Below are positions 40,428 through 52,504 of a stretch of DNA of 64,000 bases, piece by piece. The notes beneath the pieces are model-generated. The model worked only from the letters and a program-made list of their open reading frames with translations. It ran no database searches and was not told where the DNA came from. The stretch lies in assembly GCF_947179165.1 (NCBI RefSeq), contig NC_077242.1:29352097-29416096 (forward strand), written 5' to 3'. The DNA comes from Solanum dulcamara (Eukaryota > Streptophyta > Magnoliopsida > Solanales > Solanaceae). The translations under genes were made by a program, and so were the position numbers. The first letter of the stretch is position 1. Every line of letters begins with the position of its first letter.

Positions 40428-42500
40428 AATGTATGTTATGGTTCATGATTGTTATGTGACTAGTGATAAAGGTTCAATCCTTGAATGTTAATCTTGGTGA
40501 AATATTTAGAAGACCAATGATTCTTATGAGATTAAGCATAGACAATTGCTAGGTTATAATGGAATCCTTTGACTTGGGGATTATGGGCTATTGATGTATA
40601 TATAGGGATGTGTTTATACAAATAAATGTATGTTTATGCCGATTATTCCCTGTGAATTACTTGACTAATGCAAATTATAAAATAAAAGGTGAATGTGAAT
40701 GACTTAGTATTGATAGATCTCTTGCCATTAACCTATTTGATTACCTGTTGCTGTAAGTTATGGTTTAGTTTGTATTATAAAGAGACTCTTAATAGTGATT
40801 GAGTAATGTTGTAATGTTTACCAAGCATTTAAGTATTATGGTTGAGTGATTGATATATTATTGTGATTGGTCTATAATTTCAAGACCGTGAAATTTATAA
40901 TCTTAAACTTGCTCTATTAAAAGTGATGCATTGAATAAAGAAGGCTTGATGAAATGTTGTTAATGATGGAAAAGATAGAATGAAACCAATAAAATGACTA
41001 TTTGTGAATAATTGCATGTAATGAACATGTTACTTGATTGTGCAAGAAGTGAACTATTTATTGTGTATTGTGATTATGGTTGTGATTGTGATATTGGATC
41101 AAGTGTACGTTCCAACACATATATTGAATTGGGTGTCACATTTCGACACATATATTAAATCGGGTGTCACAGTACGACACATATATAGGATCAATTGTCA
41201 CATTCTGATACATATATTGGATCGGGTATCATGTTTCGACACATATATAGTTTGGGTATGGGTTCCACGAGAGAACCATTGTGTGGATATCATCTATGAA
41301 TTTACCTTGACTATATAGGTGATGATAGAGAAACTTACCCTAATATAATTGAGCATGCCCATCTTGTGTAATAATTGATATGAAAGGATCGAAGGTCCAA
41401 GTATTACCATGTTGACTGTTGTATTTGAGATTTATCTTGTGAAACTATATATTGATGTTGAAATGGTAAATTGGTAATGTATTCATGTATATGCATGTTC
41501 GGATTATGTTATGGGTGCTAGATGTATCTGCATCGTAAGTATGAGGTCGTGGATAAATAAGTGGGAAAACATCGATGCGTTATTAAGTGAGATTAGTGAC
41601 TTAAAGTCAGGTATTGTTGATGTCCTATGGGAACATGTGATAAAGGAGAGAGTTGGAGAGAATTTAGATATTCTGTCTCTGGGCAGGCTGCCCTGGCGTG
41701 AAGAATCCCACTGTGGCAAGGCCGCCAAAGTAGAATAGGTCCCACCAAGGCAGGCCAGTACGATCATAAGAGGAGCCTTAGTCTACCTCAATATTTTTCT
41801 TTTTTGAGTGGGATGCTAATTATTTTAGGTTCAGGTGTTGGTGTAAAAGCTAAAGATAATAGATTGGTTAGACAGAGTTAGTAGTGATCCGTAGTTTGGA
41901 AACTCCTCTATATGATAAAAGGGCTAGGCCTTGATCTTATTTAGAATTGGCAGTGCACCAACTAGAAGTGATGAGAGTTAGACTTGAACTACTTTAATGA
42001 GGTTATGGGAATGATAAGAGTTTGTGCATAAATGTTTGGCGAGTATATTTCCTTAAGAGTATGCTTTCTTCTTGTTGATTTCTTTATATTATGAGGTGGA
42101 TATTATATTGACCGATGATGCCTACCAGTACGTGTTATTTGTACTGATACTATTCTTTCTATGCCATTTGGCATAGTCTGGTTGCAGGGATCAGGTGAAT
42201 ACGAAGATGATTCTCCAACAGCTTCTACTCTTCCTTCCTTATAGTTGGAGCTGTCTCATTACTCTATTTGTACTCTGTATCATTAGAAGCTCTTGTACCT
42301 GTTTAGACTAGAATCCTTGGGGGTGTTAGAATGTTTCTCATAATAAATCTTAACGTTTTGATAATTCAATTATAGTGTATTCTTGACTTTTCAGCCTGTT
42401 ATTTTGGTATTTATTAGACTTCCATATGATATTTCTGTAAGGGTTCTTCTATCTAGGTGTTAGATTAGGTGCCCGCACAGCCCGGTGGATTGGGTCGTGA
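40428..42500 (+). repeat. Plus-strand LTR remnant related to E2/C LTRs
   Basis: Ends GATTGGGTCGTGA at about 42488-42500, the usual LTR 3' end. It carries five GTGTC-N7-GACAC units (41096-41250). A GC-rich stretch lies at 41682-41765 (GGCAGGCTGCCCTGGCG and GGCAAGGCCGCC). No internal coding region is attached, so it is probably a solo or truncated LTR. Frames at 41034-41318 and 41511-41738 are within it. Confidence 0.7.
41096..41250 (+). repeat. Five tandem units with GTGTC-N7-GACAC inverted repeats
   Basis: Units of about 30-32 bp separated by ATATATTGGATCGG-like linkers. Arms decay differently in each unit. Confidence 0.82.
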
Positions 42501-42909
42501 TGATTTAATAAGCTTGAAAAAATTAAGAAATAATTTAGTACTTACTTTCTAATTTACTCTTCTTATTAACTATAGTCATTCTTAATGTATTTTCCAAAAA
42601 TATTAAATTTATTATACATAAAGTGTGATATATTAATTTTTTAATTCTATTTATTACTCTTTAAAAGATTTGTTAAGTCAATACTGGATAAGTTAAAATG
42701 AATTGAGGGAGTACCAAGAAGAGAAGAGTTCAAACAAGTCATTATTAGTTAATTTTATGATTTTTCAAATATCAATAAATAAAGGAGTGTGCAGTTGCAA
42801 AACGTGACAATTAATAAAGAACGAAAGAGTAATTTCTTAAATACTATGCATATTTATTGAAGAGAGAAAAGAATAAACTAATACCCTCATCGTACATTTT
42901 TATTTATTC
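42501..42909. mobile_element. MITE-like AT-rich sequence cut by a solo LTR
   Basis: Reads like the interior and end of the same small inverted-repeat elements seen at 45753 and 47521, ending GAATTGAGGGAGTACC near 42705-42715. A new end (ACCCTCATCGTACATTTTTATTTATTC, near 42882) begins just before the solo LTR and probably continues at 44727. Confidence 0.5.
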
Positions 42910-42914
42910 AATAT

Positions 42915-44721
42915 TATCACGATCCTGACCCATCGTGAGTAGCACCCACACTAATCCTCCGGTGGAGAATCATTAATAACCTAACTAATAATTCAAAATC
43001 ACGCATTTAAATAAGTGAAAGTAGTTAAAACAAGTAAAAGCTGAGTTCCTATAAACTCAAACAAGTTTATCAAAATATGCGGAATTAAACTCTCTAGAAC
43101 CTGAAAGTTATTGTACCAAGACTCTATCGAAAGTCCAGAATATGGGGATGCAACCCAAAAACAATAAACATAAACTAAAGAATCTAAGATTATTTGAGTC
43201 CGAAAAGAAAGGACTAAGAACCAAGAGAAATCCATGGCAGCCTGAAAGAACTGGCTCATCCTTGAGTTCGAACGATCAAGTATCTCTCAATTGAAGTTTC
43301 TCAATGGTCGTCTGAAGTACAAGGAAAAGAAAAGTGCAGTATCAGTACGCAACTACAGTTTACTGGTAAGCTCACACAACTAGTTCTAGTAAATTAACAT
43401 ATGAACAAGAAACCACAACTTAGTAAAGCAGATAATACAAAATCACATCACAGTTATAGCAATACCGTACTTCCACTCCTTACATTTAAATTATTATGCA
43501 CAATGAATATGATCAATCATAATACAACAATTAAATTCGGTCCTCTCATGAAACTCATACCCAAACTGTTAGTGTACTGGCGTGGTGCCCGTTCTCATAG
43601 TTAGTGGAACGGTGTGGTACTCATTCCAAGTGTATCGGTGTGGTACCCAATTCAAATATACCGGCGTAGTAACCTTTCCAAATATATTAGCGTGGTACCC
43701 GATCCAACAGGAAATCACATATCACAATTACAACCATAATGAATAGCAATCACACTTGTACAACCAAGTAACACATTCATTGCATGCAATTTAATCAAAA
43801 ATATCATTTCAATTCATGTTGTTTCCTTTTCCCTACTCATATATCAAGCATGCAATACTAACAAATTAGTTAACATGCACATATAACACAAACGAAAAAA
43901 ATAAAATCATCACCTACCTAGTAACAAACGTGAATGCTCTAAAGAACCTGAGCTTTTTCCTTTTTAAGTGCATTGGCTTGTTTTGGTTTAAAACAAACAA
44001 AGAATACAGAAAATCAATGAACAATGACCTAAATTATCTGAATTATACTCAACTCCTAACCCTTGGCTAATTTAATAATCATACCACCCAGCTAGGACTT
44101 TTTCCACCATTAATTTCAGGTCAAGAACCCTCTCTTAAGATAATTCACATGGATTCTAAGGTCTAAGAATTAAAATACAAGTTAGGAAAGTAATTAACTT
44201 ACCTTTAGCCCCAAAATTAGTGGAAAATGGAAGAAAATAGCCATAAGTTGCCTCTTGCTCTCCCAAGAATGAAATTGCACAAATAATATCATTTTGGGAG
44301 TTTTTCCTATTAAGTCCGTGATTGGTCCGCTATAGCGGCCACCATCCCGCTATAGCGAAATTTCACCTGCTATGGCGACTTGAAACCTCAAATTTTTTTC
44401 CCAAGCCCTCATTTAGCAACATAACTTCAAAAATTGAAGTTCTAAAATAACTCTTTCACGCCAAATTTGATTTCGAAAGTTCTACTCACCCGAATTCATT
44501 TTCGAAAAGCCCTATAGATTCCTTAATGTCTTAGCTATCATAAAATCAAATCCAAACTTAATCATTAACCCCAATCCATTCCCAGATCTCCGTACACCTC
44601 ACCTTACTCAGATTTTGTCTGGGACTTGCCTAGCATGAAATTTCTAAACTACTTCAAAAGTTTTTCTAATCCAAATCTTTGACTATTGGTTTTCTCATAA
44701 CGATCGGAACAGATCGTTACA
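42915..44721 (-). mobile_element. Solo LTR of family B, with 5-bp target duplication
   Basis: Plus-strand ends are TATCACGATCC and GATCGTTACA (minus: TGTAACGATC...GGATCGTGATA), 1807 bp. The duplication AATAT is perfect (42910-42914 and 44722-44726). No coding region is present, which fits LTR-LTR recombination. It holds a perfect palindrome CCGCTATAGCGG at 44328-44339 and a GTGTGGTAC-type array at 43565-43705. Confidence 0.85.
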
Positions 44722-44726
44722 AATAT

Positions 44727-45752
44727 TTTAAAAAATAAATTTTTACTTTTACCTACCATTTTTAACATATAAATTTTTTCAATCATAATATTAATTATTT
44801 ATTTTTCGAGATTTAAAATTATAGATCAATTATTATAAAATATTATAATAAAATATTTATAATATTTAAAGAGTCTAGCAAAATTCAAAATGAACATTTA
44901 AAATTATAGATCAATTACTATAAAATATTATAATAAAATATTTATAATTTTTAAAGAGTCTAGCAAAATTCAAAATGAACATACGGAGTATAACTTAAAT
45001 TCTTTATACATACCGGTGATGAATTAAAAAGGTTACTTACGCATGTTATGTTGTGCTGCTATGAATGCAAGGGAGTATAGAAATTAATGAAGAGCTGAGT
45101 TACGCGCCGAGATTAACAAATAACAACACACATTATTGAGCCGCCTTAAATTAATTGGCTGCAGAAAAAAAGGAGGCTGTATGTTTGATTTTTTGTGCAA
45201 TAACTTATGTAGAAAATTATAATAGGATCTCATTTAATGCAATTAAACCAACTTATTTAGTTGAGGAACTAATTTGGCCAACAATAACGGTTTAAGTTTT
45301 TTGATCACGACATGATCACATACTTAAATATGATATTAAAGCTAGCTTGCTGATGTTTTGGATAGAATCTCATCGTTTCTTATTATAATTCTTTTTTTAA
45401 TAAAAAGCCAAGTCCACATGTGAGGAAGGTGTGTTAAGAATATCATTAACTAATAAATAAAAATATATTTTCTTTAATAATTTAAATATTTAGATCAGAC
45501 AATTGCACATTTCAGCATAGAGTTTATAAGGGATTAATTAGAAAATGTTTGACATTTGTTGCATATATATTTAATCTAATGTAAATTTAGTTACTTCTGA
45601 TTTTATTTATGTGTCTTAGAGTAACTAAACATGAGATTTAGAAAAACAAAAAAGAATTTTAAATTTTGTAGTCTTTTATTAAAAATGTATATATTGTATC
45701 AAAGTGTTACTTGAATCTTATTATTAATAAAAGAGTTACTAAATTCTTTAAA
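44727..45752. other. AT-rich intergenic DNA with an 85-bp tandem duplication
   Basis: No gene seen. Two adjacent, nearly identical 85-bp copies lie at 44811-44895 and 44896-44980. The rest is AT-rich without clear structure. Confidence 0.6.
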
Positions 45753-46011
45753 CATATTTCTTCTGTCCTTTTTTAATTGTTCACTATACTAAAAATAGAT
45801 GTTGAATTATATTTGTCTAGTTTAAAAAATGAAGCGATAGTTTACTATTTAATACCTATTTTATCTTTATTATTAAGTATAAATTATTTTCAATGAGTGA
45901 GATGACTTATAATAATTAGAGGTGATATAGTAAAATTATCAATTTATTATTATTTCTTAAAAAATGTGTTAAGTCAAATATAAAGAAGTAAAATATGAAC
46001 GGAGGAAATAC
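45753..46011. mobile_element. MITE, about 260 bp
   Basis: Left end ATATTTCTTCTGTCCTTTTT pairs with the inverted right end (reverse complement AGTATTTCCTCCGTTCAT). The interior matches 42520-42710 and 47530-47800. No coding capacity. Confidence 0.65.
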
Positions 46012-46466
46012 TAAAATGAAAAATAAGATATATAAATTAAAACATTTAGAGTATTTCTTTGTTAAGTAGATTCTTGTTTAATTTGGTAGAATTATTAACA
46101 GAGCACATAATAAATCGGTAGAATTGATTTGGTAGGCCAATTTGCATTTTTTTTTTTCAATTTTATAACTAGTTTACAAAAGATCTTTATTCTTTCACAT
46201 AAAATATTTATTTTTTTTCTATTTAATTCGTAAATAATAAAATAATTTCATATTCTCTATAATACACGAGCTGTCCTATCATACAAAGGACAATAAATTA
46301 TTTAATTAAATATGATTATTCCTAGGTACTCTGGGTAGGTGCAAGTATTACTTTCTAATTAATAATAAGGACATTTTACCTAAATTCTATAGTGATTCTT
46401 CTTAATTACATTTTATTCTTATTCTTTTTAAAATTACCTAAAATATCTTTTGTTTTGTCACATTCA

Positions 46467-46655
46467 GATACATCACGTATGCTTTGATACATTGCGTGAA
46501 GTAATTTATCCAATCGATACATCGCGTAAAGTGATGTATCCGACGTTGTGATACATGTATCCGATCGATACATCGCGTAAAGTAATGTATCTAACGTTTT
46601 GATACATTACATAAAGTGATGTATCTGTCTGATACATCGCGTACAGTAATGTATC
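46467..46655. repeat. Array of 25-bp units GATACAT-N11-ATGTATC
   Basis: Five 25-bp dyads lie at 46486-46510, 46516-46540, 46567-46591, 46601-46625 and 46631-46655. Each has 7-nt arms (GATACAT and ATGTATC, the first slightly decayed) around a spacer like CGCGTAAAGTG. Two more half-sites lie at 46467 and near 46551. The flanks are simple AT-rich DNA. Confidence 0.9.
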
Positions 46656-47520
46656 AGAGAATAAGAGAAAGTAGGGATTTTTGTAATTTTTTCAAATGAT
46701 AATTTTTTTAAAAAAATATGATAAAATAAGTTGTATATTTAAGTAATTTTTCCTAATAATTAGGGGGGCGGGGTTTGAACAGTGACTATGATGGCAAAAA
46801 CTCAACGCGTAATTAAAGCCTTTTGTGATCTGTTCCAAGTAAGGACTTGTGGTCCAATGGAAATTGTTATTTGTTTTAATTGAACATATAAATAAAATTA
46901 CAGTGTTTATATTAGATAATTTGACTCATATATTAGTTGTATGTGATGTGGTTCGCATGTATCTGAAATATCATATATATATAGGAGAGTGGCAAGCGAA
47001 ATTGTCTATATATGATCCAGATACATGCGAATTCACTTGAATACAATGTATCTAAAATAAATTACACCTAATTTTGACCTCATGTATCTCGAGATACATG
47101 TACTTGGACGAACCAAAATCTAATAAAATTCATAACATTGCAAATTAAAATGTATTTAAATAATTAATTTCTAGACTAGTAAAATTTCCGTAAGTTACTC
47201 TATTTATTTTGTATTATTTAAGCAGTATCTTGACTTATGTCTTAGTAGTTTCAAGCTAACAAATCATATATATATATTAGATGCTTACTTATAAATATTC
47301 TTTAACTAATCTGATAGTATATTTTTTAAAAAATATTATTTGTGTATACAACTTAAAACTTTTTTTTTAAAATAAAACTTACCACAATCTGCAGGTCAAG
47401 TCTAACGGTGAGTTTTGACGGTATATATGAGTTAGAGCTTAGATGATCTATTGTGAGTAAAAATTCATGGAGGAATGCAATTTAACTTTCTACTATAGGA
47501 AAGTTTTGTCTTAGTTTGAG
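46656..47520. other. AT-rich intergenic DNA
   Basis: No gene recognised. A further GATACAT/ATGTATC pair (near 47016-47105, ending ATGTATCTCGAGATACATGT) lies about 400 bp from the main array. The frame 46849-47040 has no resemblance I know. Confidence 0.5.
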
Positions 47521-47818
47521 TACTTCCTACGTTTTATTTTATTTGATCTTTATATAAAAATAAATATTTTATTTAATTCTTTTTGTTCAGTATATTAAAA
47601 ATAGAATTCCACTTTACTTATTTAGTTTTAAAAATTAAGAAATAATTTATCACTTAATTCTTAATTTAGCATTATTATTAATTATCATTACTTTTTAAAA
47701 ATGTTAAATTTATTATATTCAAAGAGTGATATAGTAAAATTATCATTCTATTTGTTACTCCATAAGGATTGTGTCAAGTATATATACTATGTACAAGTAA
47801 AAAAGGACGGAGGGAGTG
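47521..47818. mobile_element. MITE, about 300 bp
   Basis: Left end TACTTCCTACGTTTTATTTT and inverted right end (reverse complement CACTCCCTCCGTCCTTTTTT) form terminal inverted repeats. No coding capacity. Confidence 0.7.
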
Positions 47819-47995
47819 CTCGTCCATTTTAGAAAATCAAGAGCTTTTTTCCCTCATTTATTCTTAGTTTTTTATAACTGCATAAAGTTATCAAATTTAG
47901 CGTTTCAAAGCATCATTCAATAAAATTAATTTAATAAAATACACCTCTAATTAACGTTTTCTAAAAATTGTATTACGTCAACAACTGAAAAAGTA

Positions 47996-48330
47996 ATACT
48001 TTGTTCATTCCTATTTATATGTCATCATTTTAGATTTTACGTCTATTAAGAAACTAGGTAAGTTTACCATTGTACTCTTATTCAGTATTCTCTTGAAGTT
48101 AGTTTCAATAAATGAACATAAATTAATTTTTGAATTAAAAAATTAACCAATGAACATGAATTAATTATTTAATTTTCACATGTTGGTTAAATTTATACTT
48201 TCAAGACTAATAATTCTCAAGGATAAAATAGGAATAAGCGTTATTTATGTATTGATTTTATAAAATGACAAATATTAATAAACATATATTTTTAATAAGG
48301 GAGATATATAAATAAGAACGGAAGGGGTAT
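47996..48330. mobile_element. MITE, about 335 bp
   Basis: ATACTTTGTTCATTCCTATT at the left pairs with the inverted right end (reverse complement ATACCCCTTCCGTTCTTATT). Confidence 0.68.
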
Positions 48331-49556
48331 AAAATCGAGGGAGTACTAAAAATTGAGTTGACTGTCTAACCTCCAAACCCTATTTAACCCTCAAGCATAT
48401 GTACCAAACAACCAATAATTACTAATCTAAAAGTTCTAAGACTACCTAATTAATTGTAATTAACTTTTGAGGAGAAATTATAGTGCTATAATGAGTACCA
48501 AGCTAGACGACATTGACCAAAAGTCTACGCAGTCCAAATGCCTTGATTTTAGAGTTTAACTTTTAGGCATTCATCATCCTTAAAAATACATTTTTCGTTC
48601 CATTTTAATTCTCATGATAAAATTTTATATAATGTTTTTTAAAAAATTAATTAAAAATATTATTTGACTAATATAATCCTTATTAATTCTTTGATCTTTA
48701 TTTATTTATGTGCATCTTAATTCTAGAATAATTAATGCTAAAGATAAAGTTGCAAAAAATATAATTAATTATCTCTTAATTATTTAAATTGACAACTATT
48801 TTATATATACATGACAACGAACTATGATATCATAACATACAAGAATTCAGTGTTTGAGTTCTACCATCAATCATTATTAAAAGTTCAAAAGAATTTAAAC
48901 TTGTTTGGTATAAAAGTCATGATTGATCCAAGAGTAAGAATATGGCTAAGAGGTCAACAAAATAGATTAAAAATCATTAACTTTTAAATTTAAATTTTCA
49001 CGAAGACAAAAACATTAAATAAATTTATACATTTTTTTATTTTTTCATTCAATGTTCGATATCCACTTGTAGAGTAGGCTCCACATTAAACACATGGGTA
49101 CGTACTATTGATCTTAATAAAAAGTAAGATCTTTTTCCTTACTACCATAATTCTCCAATGCTGTATTTTTCCCATAATTCACTGTCAGTCGAATAAATAT
49201 AGGGACGTGATGACGAAATCAACAACTAACCTAGTAAATGAGCCTTGTTTTAATATCATACTTCCTCTCCCTCCCAACGAATATTTTTTAATCAATCTCA
49301 AAAGAAATTATATTGAGTAATAATTTAATTTTAAAAGGTTTAATTTATTCTTAATAAAATAATTCATAGTTGCACAAATATCTACAATATTATTTTATAT
49401 CATAAATTTTAAAAATAATAAATTTTTTAATTAAATTTAATTTTAAGTCAAATAATATAGATAATTGAGATGAAGGGACCAAGAATAGTTTAATTCATTA
49501 AAGTACTTTATAAGCTACATCAGCATGACAACCTCATTATTAAATATTTTGTCGTC
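48331..49556. other. AT-rich DNA upstream of the WOX3-like gene
   Basis: No frame or element with clear ends. The last few hundred bases contain the presumed promoter. I see no strong regulatory motif besides the TATA element. The frame 49108-49320 has no known relative. Confidence 0.5.
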
Positions 49557-49565
49557 TATTTATAC
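49557..49565 (+). promoter_or_regulatory. Candidate TATA box of the WOX3-like gene
   Basis: TCTATTTATACATA lies about 95 bp upstream of the ATG at 49655. Spacing gives a short 5' leader of roughly 60 bases, an inference from position. Confidence 0.55.
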
Positions 49566-49654
49566 ATACCCTTTATAGAAACAAAAAAACACAAATATTA
49601 CCTAAAAGAAAACAAAAAACAAAACAAAACGAAAATTGAAACTTCATCTTGAAT

Positions 49655-50017
49655 ATGCCTAGACCAAGATGGAGTCCAACACCACAACAACTTATGATTC
49701 TACAAGATTTGTATAGAAAAGGGTTGAGAAATCCAACATCAAGTCAAGTACAAAAGATCACAACTCATCTTTCTTTTTATGGAAAGATTCAATGCAAGAA
49801 TGTATTTTATTGGTTTCAAAACCACAAAGCTAGGGACAGACAAAAGCTCAGAAAAGAAGTGATGATGCTTCACAAAATGCAGAAAAACTCTAGTGATGTT
49901 GCTCCTCAATTTCATACTCCCACCAACAATAGCAATATTCTTGACTACATGAATTTCCCTCCTAGTACTTTTCATACACTTTACCCTCACTCTCCTCCCA
50001 TATTGTTTCATCAGGTA

Positions 50018-50081
<64 letters not shown>

Positions 50082-52033
50082 TTACTTCTAGATAGATAAT
50101 CCTAGAATATTTTAATTGACTCTTATATTAAAATAAACGTTTCATTTTATTTGTCGATTTTAGCAAATTAAGAGAGTTTTATTACTTTCTTCTCATACTA
50201 CTCTTTGTACTTCTTTCGTTCAGTTTTACTTGTTCACTTTGAACTTTGCACTCCACTTAAGAAACAACGATTAATATGAGTATTTTATCATAACACCTAT
50301 ATTAATTGATGTTTAGTATTAGGTCTTGAAAAATGATTTGTTAAGAGTCTGTTTGGATTGACTTTTAACTTATAAGCCAAAATACATAAGTTAGAAATTC
50401 TAACTTATGGCTTTTTGACTTATATTTTTTATTTTAGCTTAAAACCAAGTGCTTTTCAACACTTTTTTTAATTACTAAACACTCCAAAAGTGTTAGAAAC
50501 ACTTAAATAAGCCAATCCAAATGGAAAACATGGAATATGTTAAAAGGGACAAGTAAAAGTGAAAATCTATTTGTGAAATAGCGGACAAGTAAAAGTAAAC
50601 AGAGGGATTATTAAATAATTACATAAGTAGTGGTAGTCAAATTTAGAGTTTCAAAACATCATTAATAAGGTTAGTTTTGTAAAATACATCTCTAATTAAA
50701 GTTTTCTTAATGGGTATGTCAGGTCAATAGAGGCGAAGTTATATGAAACGGAGGGAGTACTTTCTTCCCATACTATCCTTAGTATTAAATAACAATATAA
50801 AATAGTAGTAATCACATTTAGAGTTTTAAAATATTATTAATAAGGTTAGTTTAGTAAAACTAAATACACCTCTAATAAAACTTGCTTAAGGAGTGGACAA
50901 GTCAACACGGATGAAGTAATATGAAATGGAGGGAGTACACTATTGCTTATTCACTATATTAAAAATACGTCTCCACTTTTACATATCAATTTTAGCATAT
51001 CAAGAGAAATACATATTTCATTTTCATATTTTACCCTTAACATTAATTACTTATTTCAAAATCATTTTCAAGATCTAAGACTCTACATCAATTAATATGA
51101 ATAATGTGGTAAAATACTCATATTAATTATTATTTTTTAAGGGAAATGCAAAATTCAAAGCCGACAAATAAAAGTAAACAAAGGGAGTACTATCTTATCC
51201 CTTCTTTGGTTAATAATGATATACATTATGCCATGATTAGTAACTAATATCGAGATTAGTTATTCTTGCCACCAAAGGATGGAATAATAGTACCGATATT
51301 AGTTATATCGGGATAATATAATGAAATGACCAAAATATCCATGAGGCCCTTTTACTTGATACTTTTCCTTTTTAGTTAGTCCAAAAAATGATATTTTTCA
51401 TAATTAGTAATAGATTAATTTTAAAATACCCATTTTATCCTTAATATATCTATGGCTTATGTTAGATCATAATTTTTTTCTTAAATCTGTGTCTAATCAA
51501 ACACCGTCACATAAATTAAAATATATAGAGTATAAAATATACTCTCTCTAATCCAATTTATGTGACACATTTTTCTTTTTAGTCCGGTCGAAAAAGAACG
51601 TCACCTTTTTATAATTGAAAATAATTTAACTTTATAATTCCTTATTTACTCATGATGAGATGATTTATATCCACACAAATAGTTAAGAGTGTTTTAGACC
51701 ATATATTTTGAAAGTCTTCCTTTCTTTATTAGACTTTACGCCAAGTCAAACAATGCCACATAACTGGTACCCTTCCTCATTTCTCTATATTGTCTCCTTT
51801 TGTAGACTGAAGGAAAAGACACATCATCATCAACTCATCAAATGATGAACAACATGGGGAATGTGGATTTTCCAAAGCAATGTGTTATAGAGAATGGCAT
51901 GATAAGAACAAATGTTCAAGGTTGGATCTTGATGATGACAGACATGTGTCCTAATTCTATTCCCTCTTGCAGCAACAAGCCGCTTGAAACCCTAGAACTT
52001 TTCCCTATTAAAGCTACTGGCATTAAGGAGTAG
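49655..52033 (+). CDS. WOX3: WOX3-like WUSCHEL-related homeobox transcription factor, two exons
   Basis: Exon 1 is 49655-50014 (120 codons) and exon 2 is 51806-52033, joined in phase 0 to give 195 residues. The donor is CAG|GTACGT and the acceptor TTTTGTAG|ACT. The homeodomain covers about residues 4-68, with the family hallmark [20 protein letters not shown] at 48-67. A WUS box (T-L-E-L-F-P) lies at 182-187, and W-I-L-M-M-T-D-M upstream of it resembles the Trp-Met block of Arabidopsis PRS/WOX3. The RW.PTP.QLMIL and ARDRQKL signatures favour WOX3 over WUS, WOX4 or WOX5. WOX3 proteins act in the nucleus to drive leaf and floral-organ margin growth. It differs from typical members at the helix 2-3 turn, reading I-Q-C-K-N instead of I-E-G-K-N, and R-N-P for R-T-P, so it may be a diverged paralogue. 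ATG 49655 was chosen because the frame has no earlier ATG. Confidence 0.82.
50026..50078. repeat. (TA)n microsatellite, about 26 units
   Basis: Starts 12 bases after the splice donor. Such loci vary in length between individuals. Confidence 0.95.
50208..50609. mobile_element. MITE carrying a second nested MITE
   Basis: Outer ends GTACTTCTTTCGTTCAGTTT and the inverted CAAGTAAAAGTAAACAGAGGG (written in parts). The inner element at 50345-50526 has ends GTCTGTTTGGATTGACTT and AAGCCAATCCAAATGG, a different family. Confidence 0.65.
50610..50940. repeat. Two direct copies of a ~165-bp MITE-derived segment
   Basis: 50610-50758 and 50759-50940 share TTTAGAGTTT, ATTAATAAGGTTAGTTT, ATACA.CTCTAAT and both end GGAGGGAGTAC. 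A third relative is at about 47880-47998. Confidence 0.65.
51540..51770. mobile_element. MITE in the WOX3-like intron, near the acceptor
   Basis: TACTCTCTCTAATCCAATTT and its inverted end (reverse complement GTACCAGTTATGTGGCATTG) bracket about 230 bp. It ends about 35 bp before the acceptor, so it could supply the branch-point region. Confidence 0.5.
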
Positions 52034-52125
52034 GGGCCCCAATATAATATATATTGTTTCTTGCTGAAATGCACGTGTAATACCATTGCATGAGGTTACT
52101 TCGTTCCTCAACTTAAGTATATTTA

Positions 52126-52131
52126 AATAAA
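52126..52131 (+). terminator. Candidate poly(A) signal of the WOX3-like gene
   Basis: AATAAA lies 93 bp after the stop codon at 52033. Confidence 0.45.
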
Positions 52132-52504
52132 ATTTTAAATTCAAATCATTATGATTTCAAATCAATGATTATAAATCTATCATGTCTAAAGCCCAAACGC
52201 CCAAAAAGTTCTAAAATCTTGGAAATTATGGCCAAGCAATGCATCCATGCATGTGTGCTTGTCGGATAGTAATAGGTGATTTTCATTTGTGAAGTCATTG
52301 TTGAACAATTCAAGTATCTCTTTCAACGTGCATATGATTGAAGTTCTTCCAAAATTTTGAAGTAACTAGAATATAAAGCAATTAATTTAAGCAGCATAAT
52401 TGAAGTGTAAAGAAAAAGGAGTTGAAGTTTGAAATTGAAAATAGAAATTTAATCTGATATTTTTTCTATACAGCCAATTTAATCAACTTTATGGTACTCA
52501 CAAG
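52132..52504. other. Intergenic DNA downstream of the WOX3-like gene
   Basis: No feature recognised. Confidence 0.5.

Larger units (their letters stand above)
50015..51805 (+). other. Intron of the WOX3-like gene, filled with MITEs
   Basis: 1791 bp with GT..AG ends. It begins with a long AT microsatellite and holds at least three inverted-repeat elements and a tandem-like repeat pair (50610-50758 and 50759-50940). Confidence 0.78.

Noticed and set aside
46467..46655. CRISPR-like array of short repeats
   Set aside because: Spacers are irregular, the repeats are self-complementary and adjacent, and the DNA is clearly a plant chromosome.
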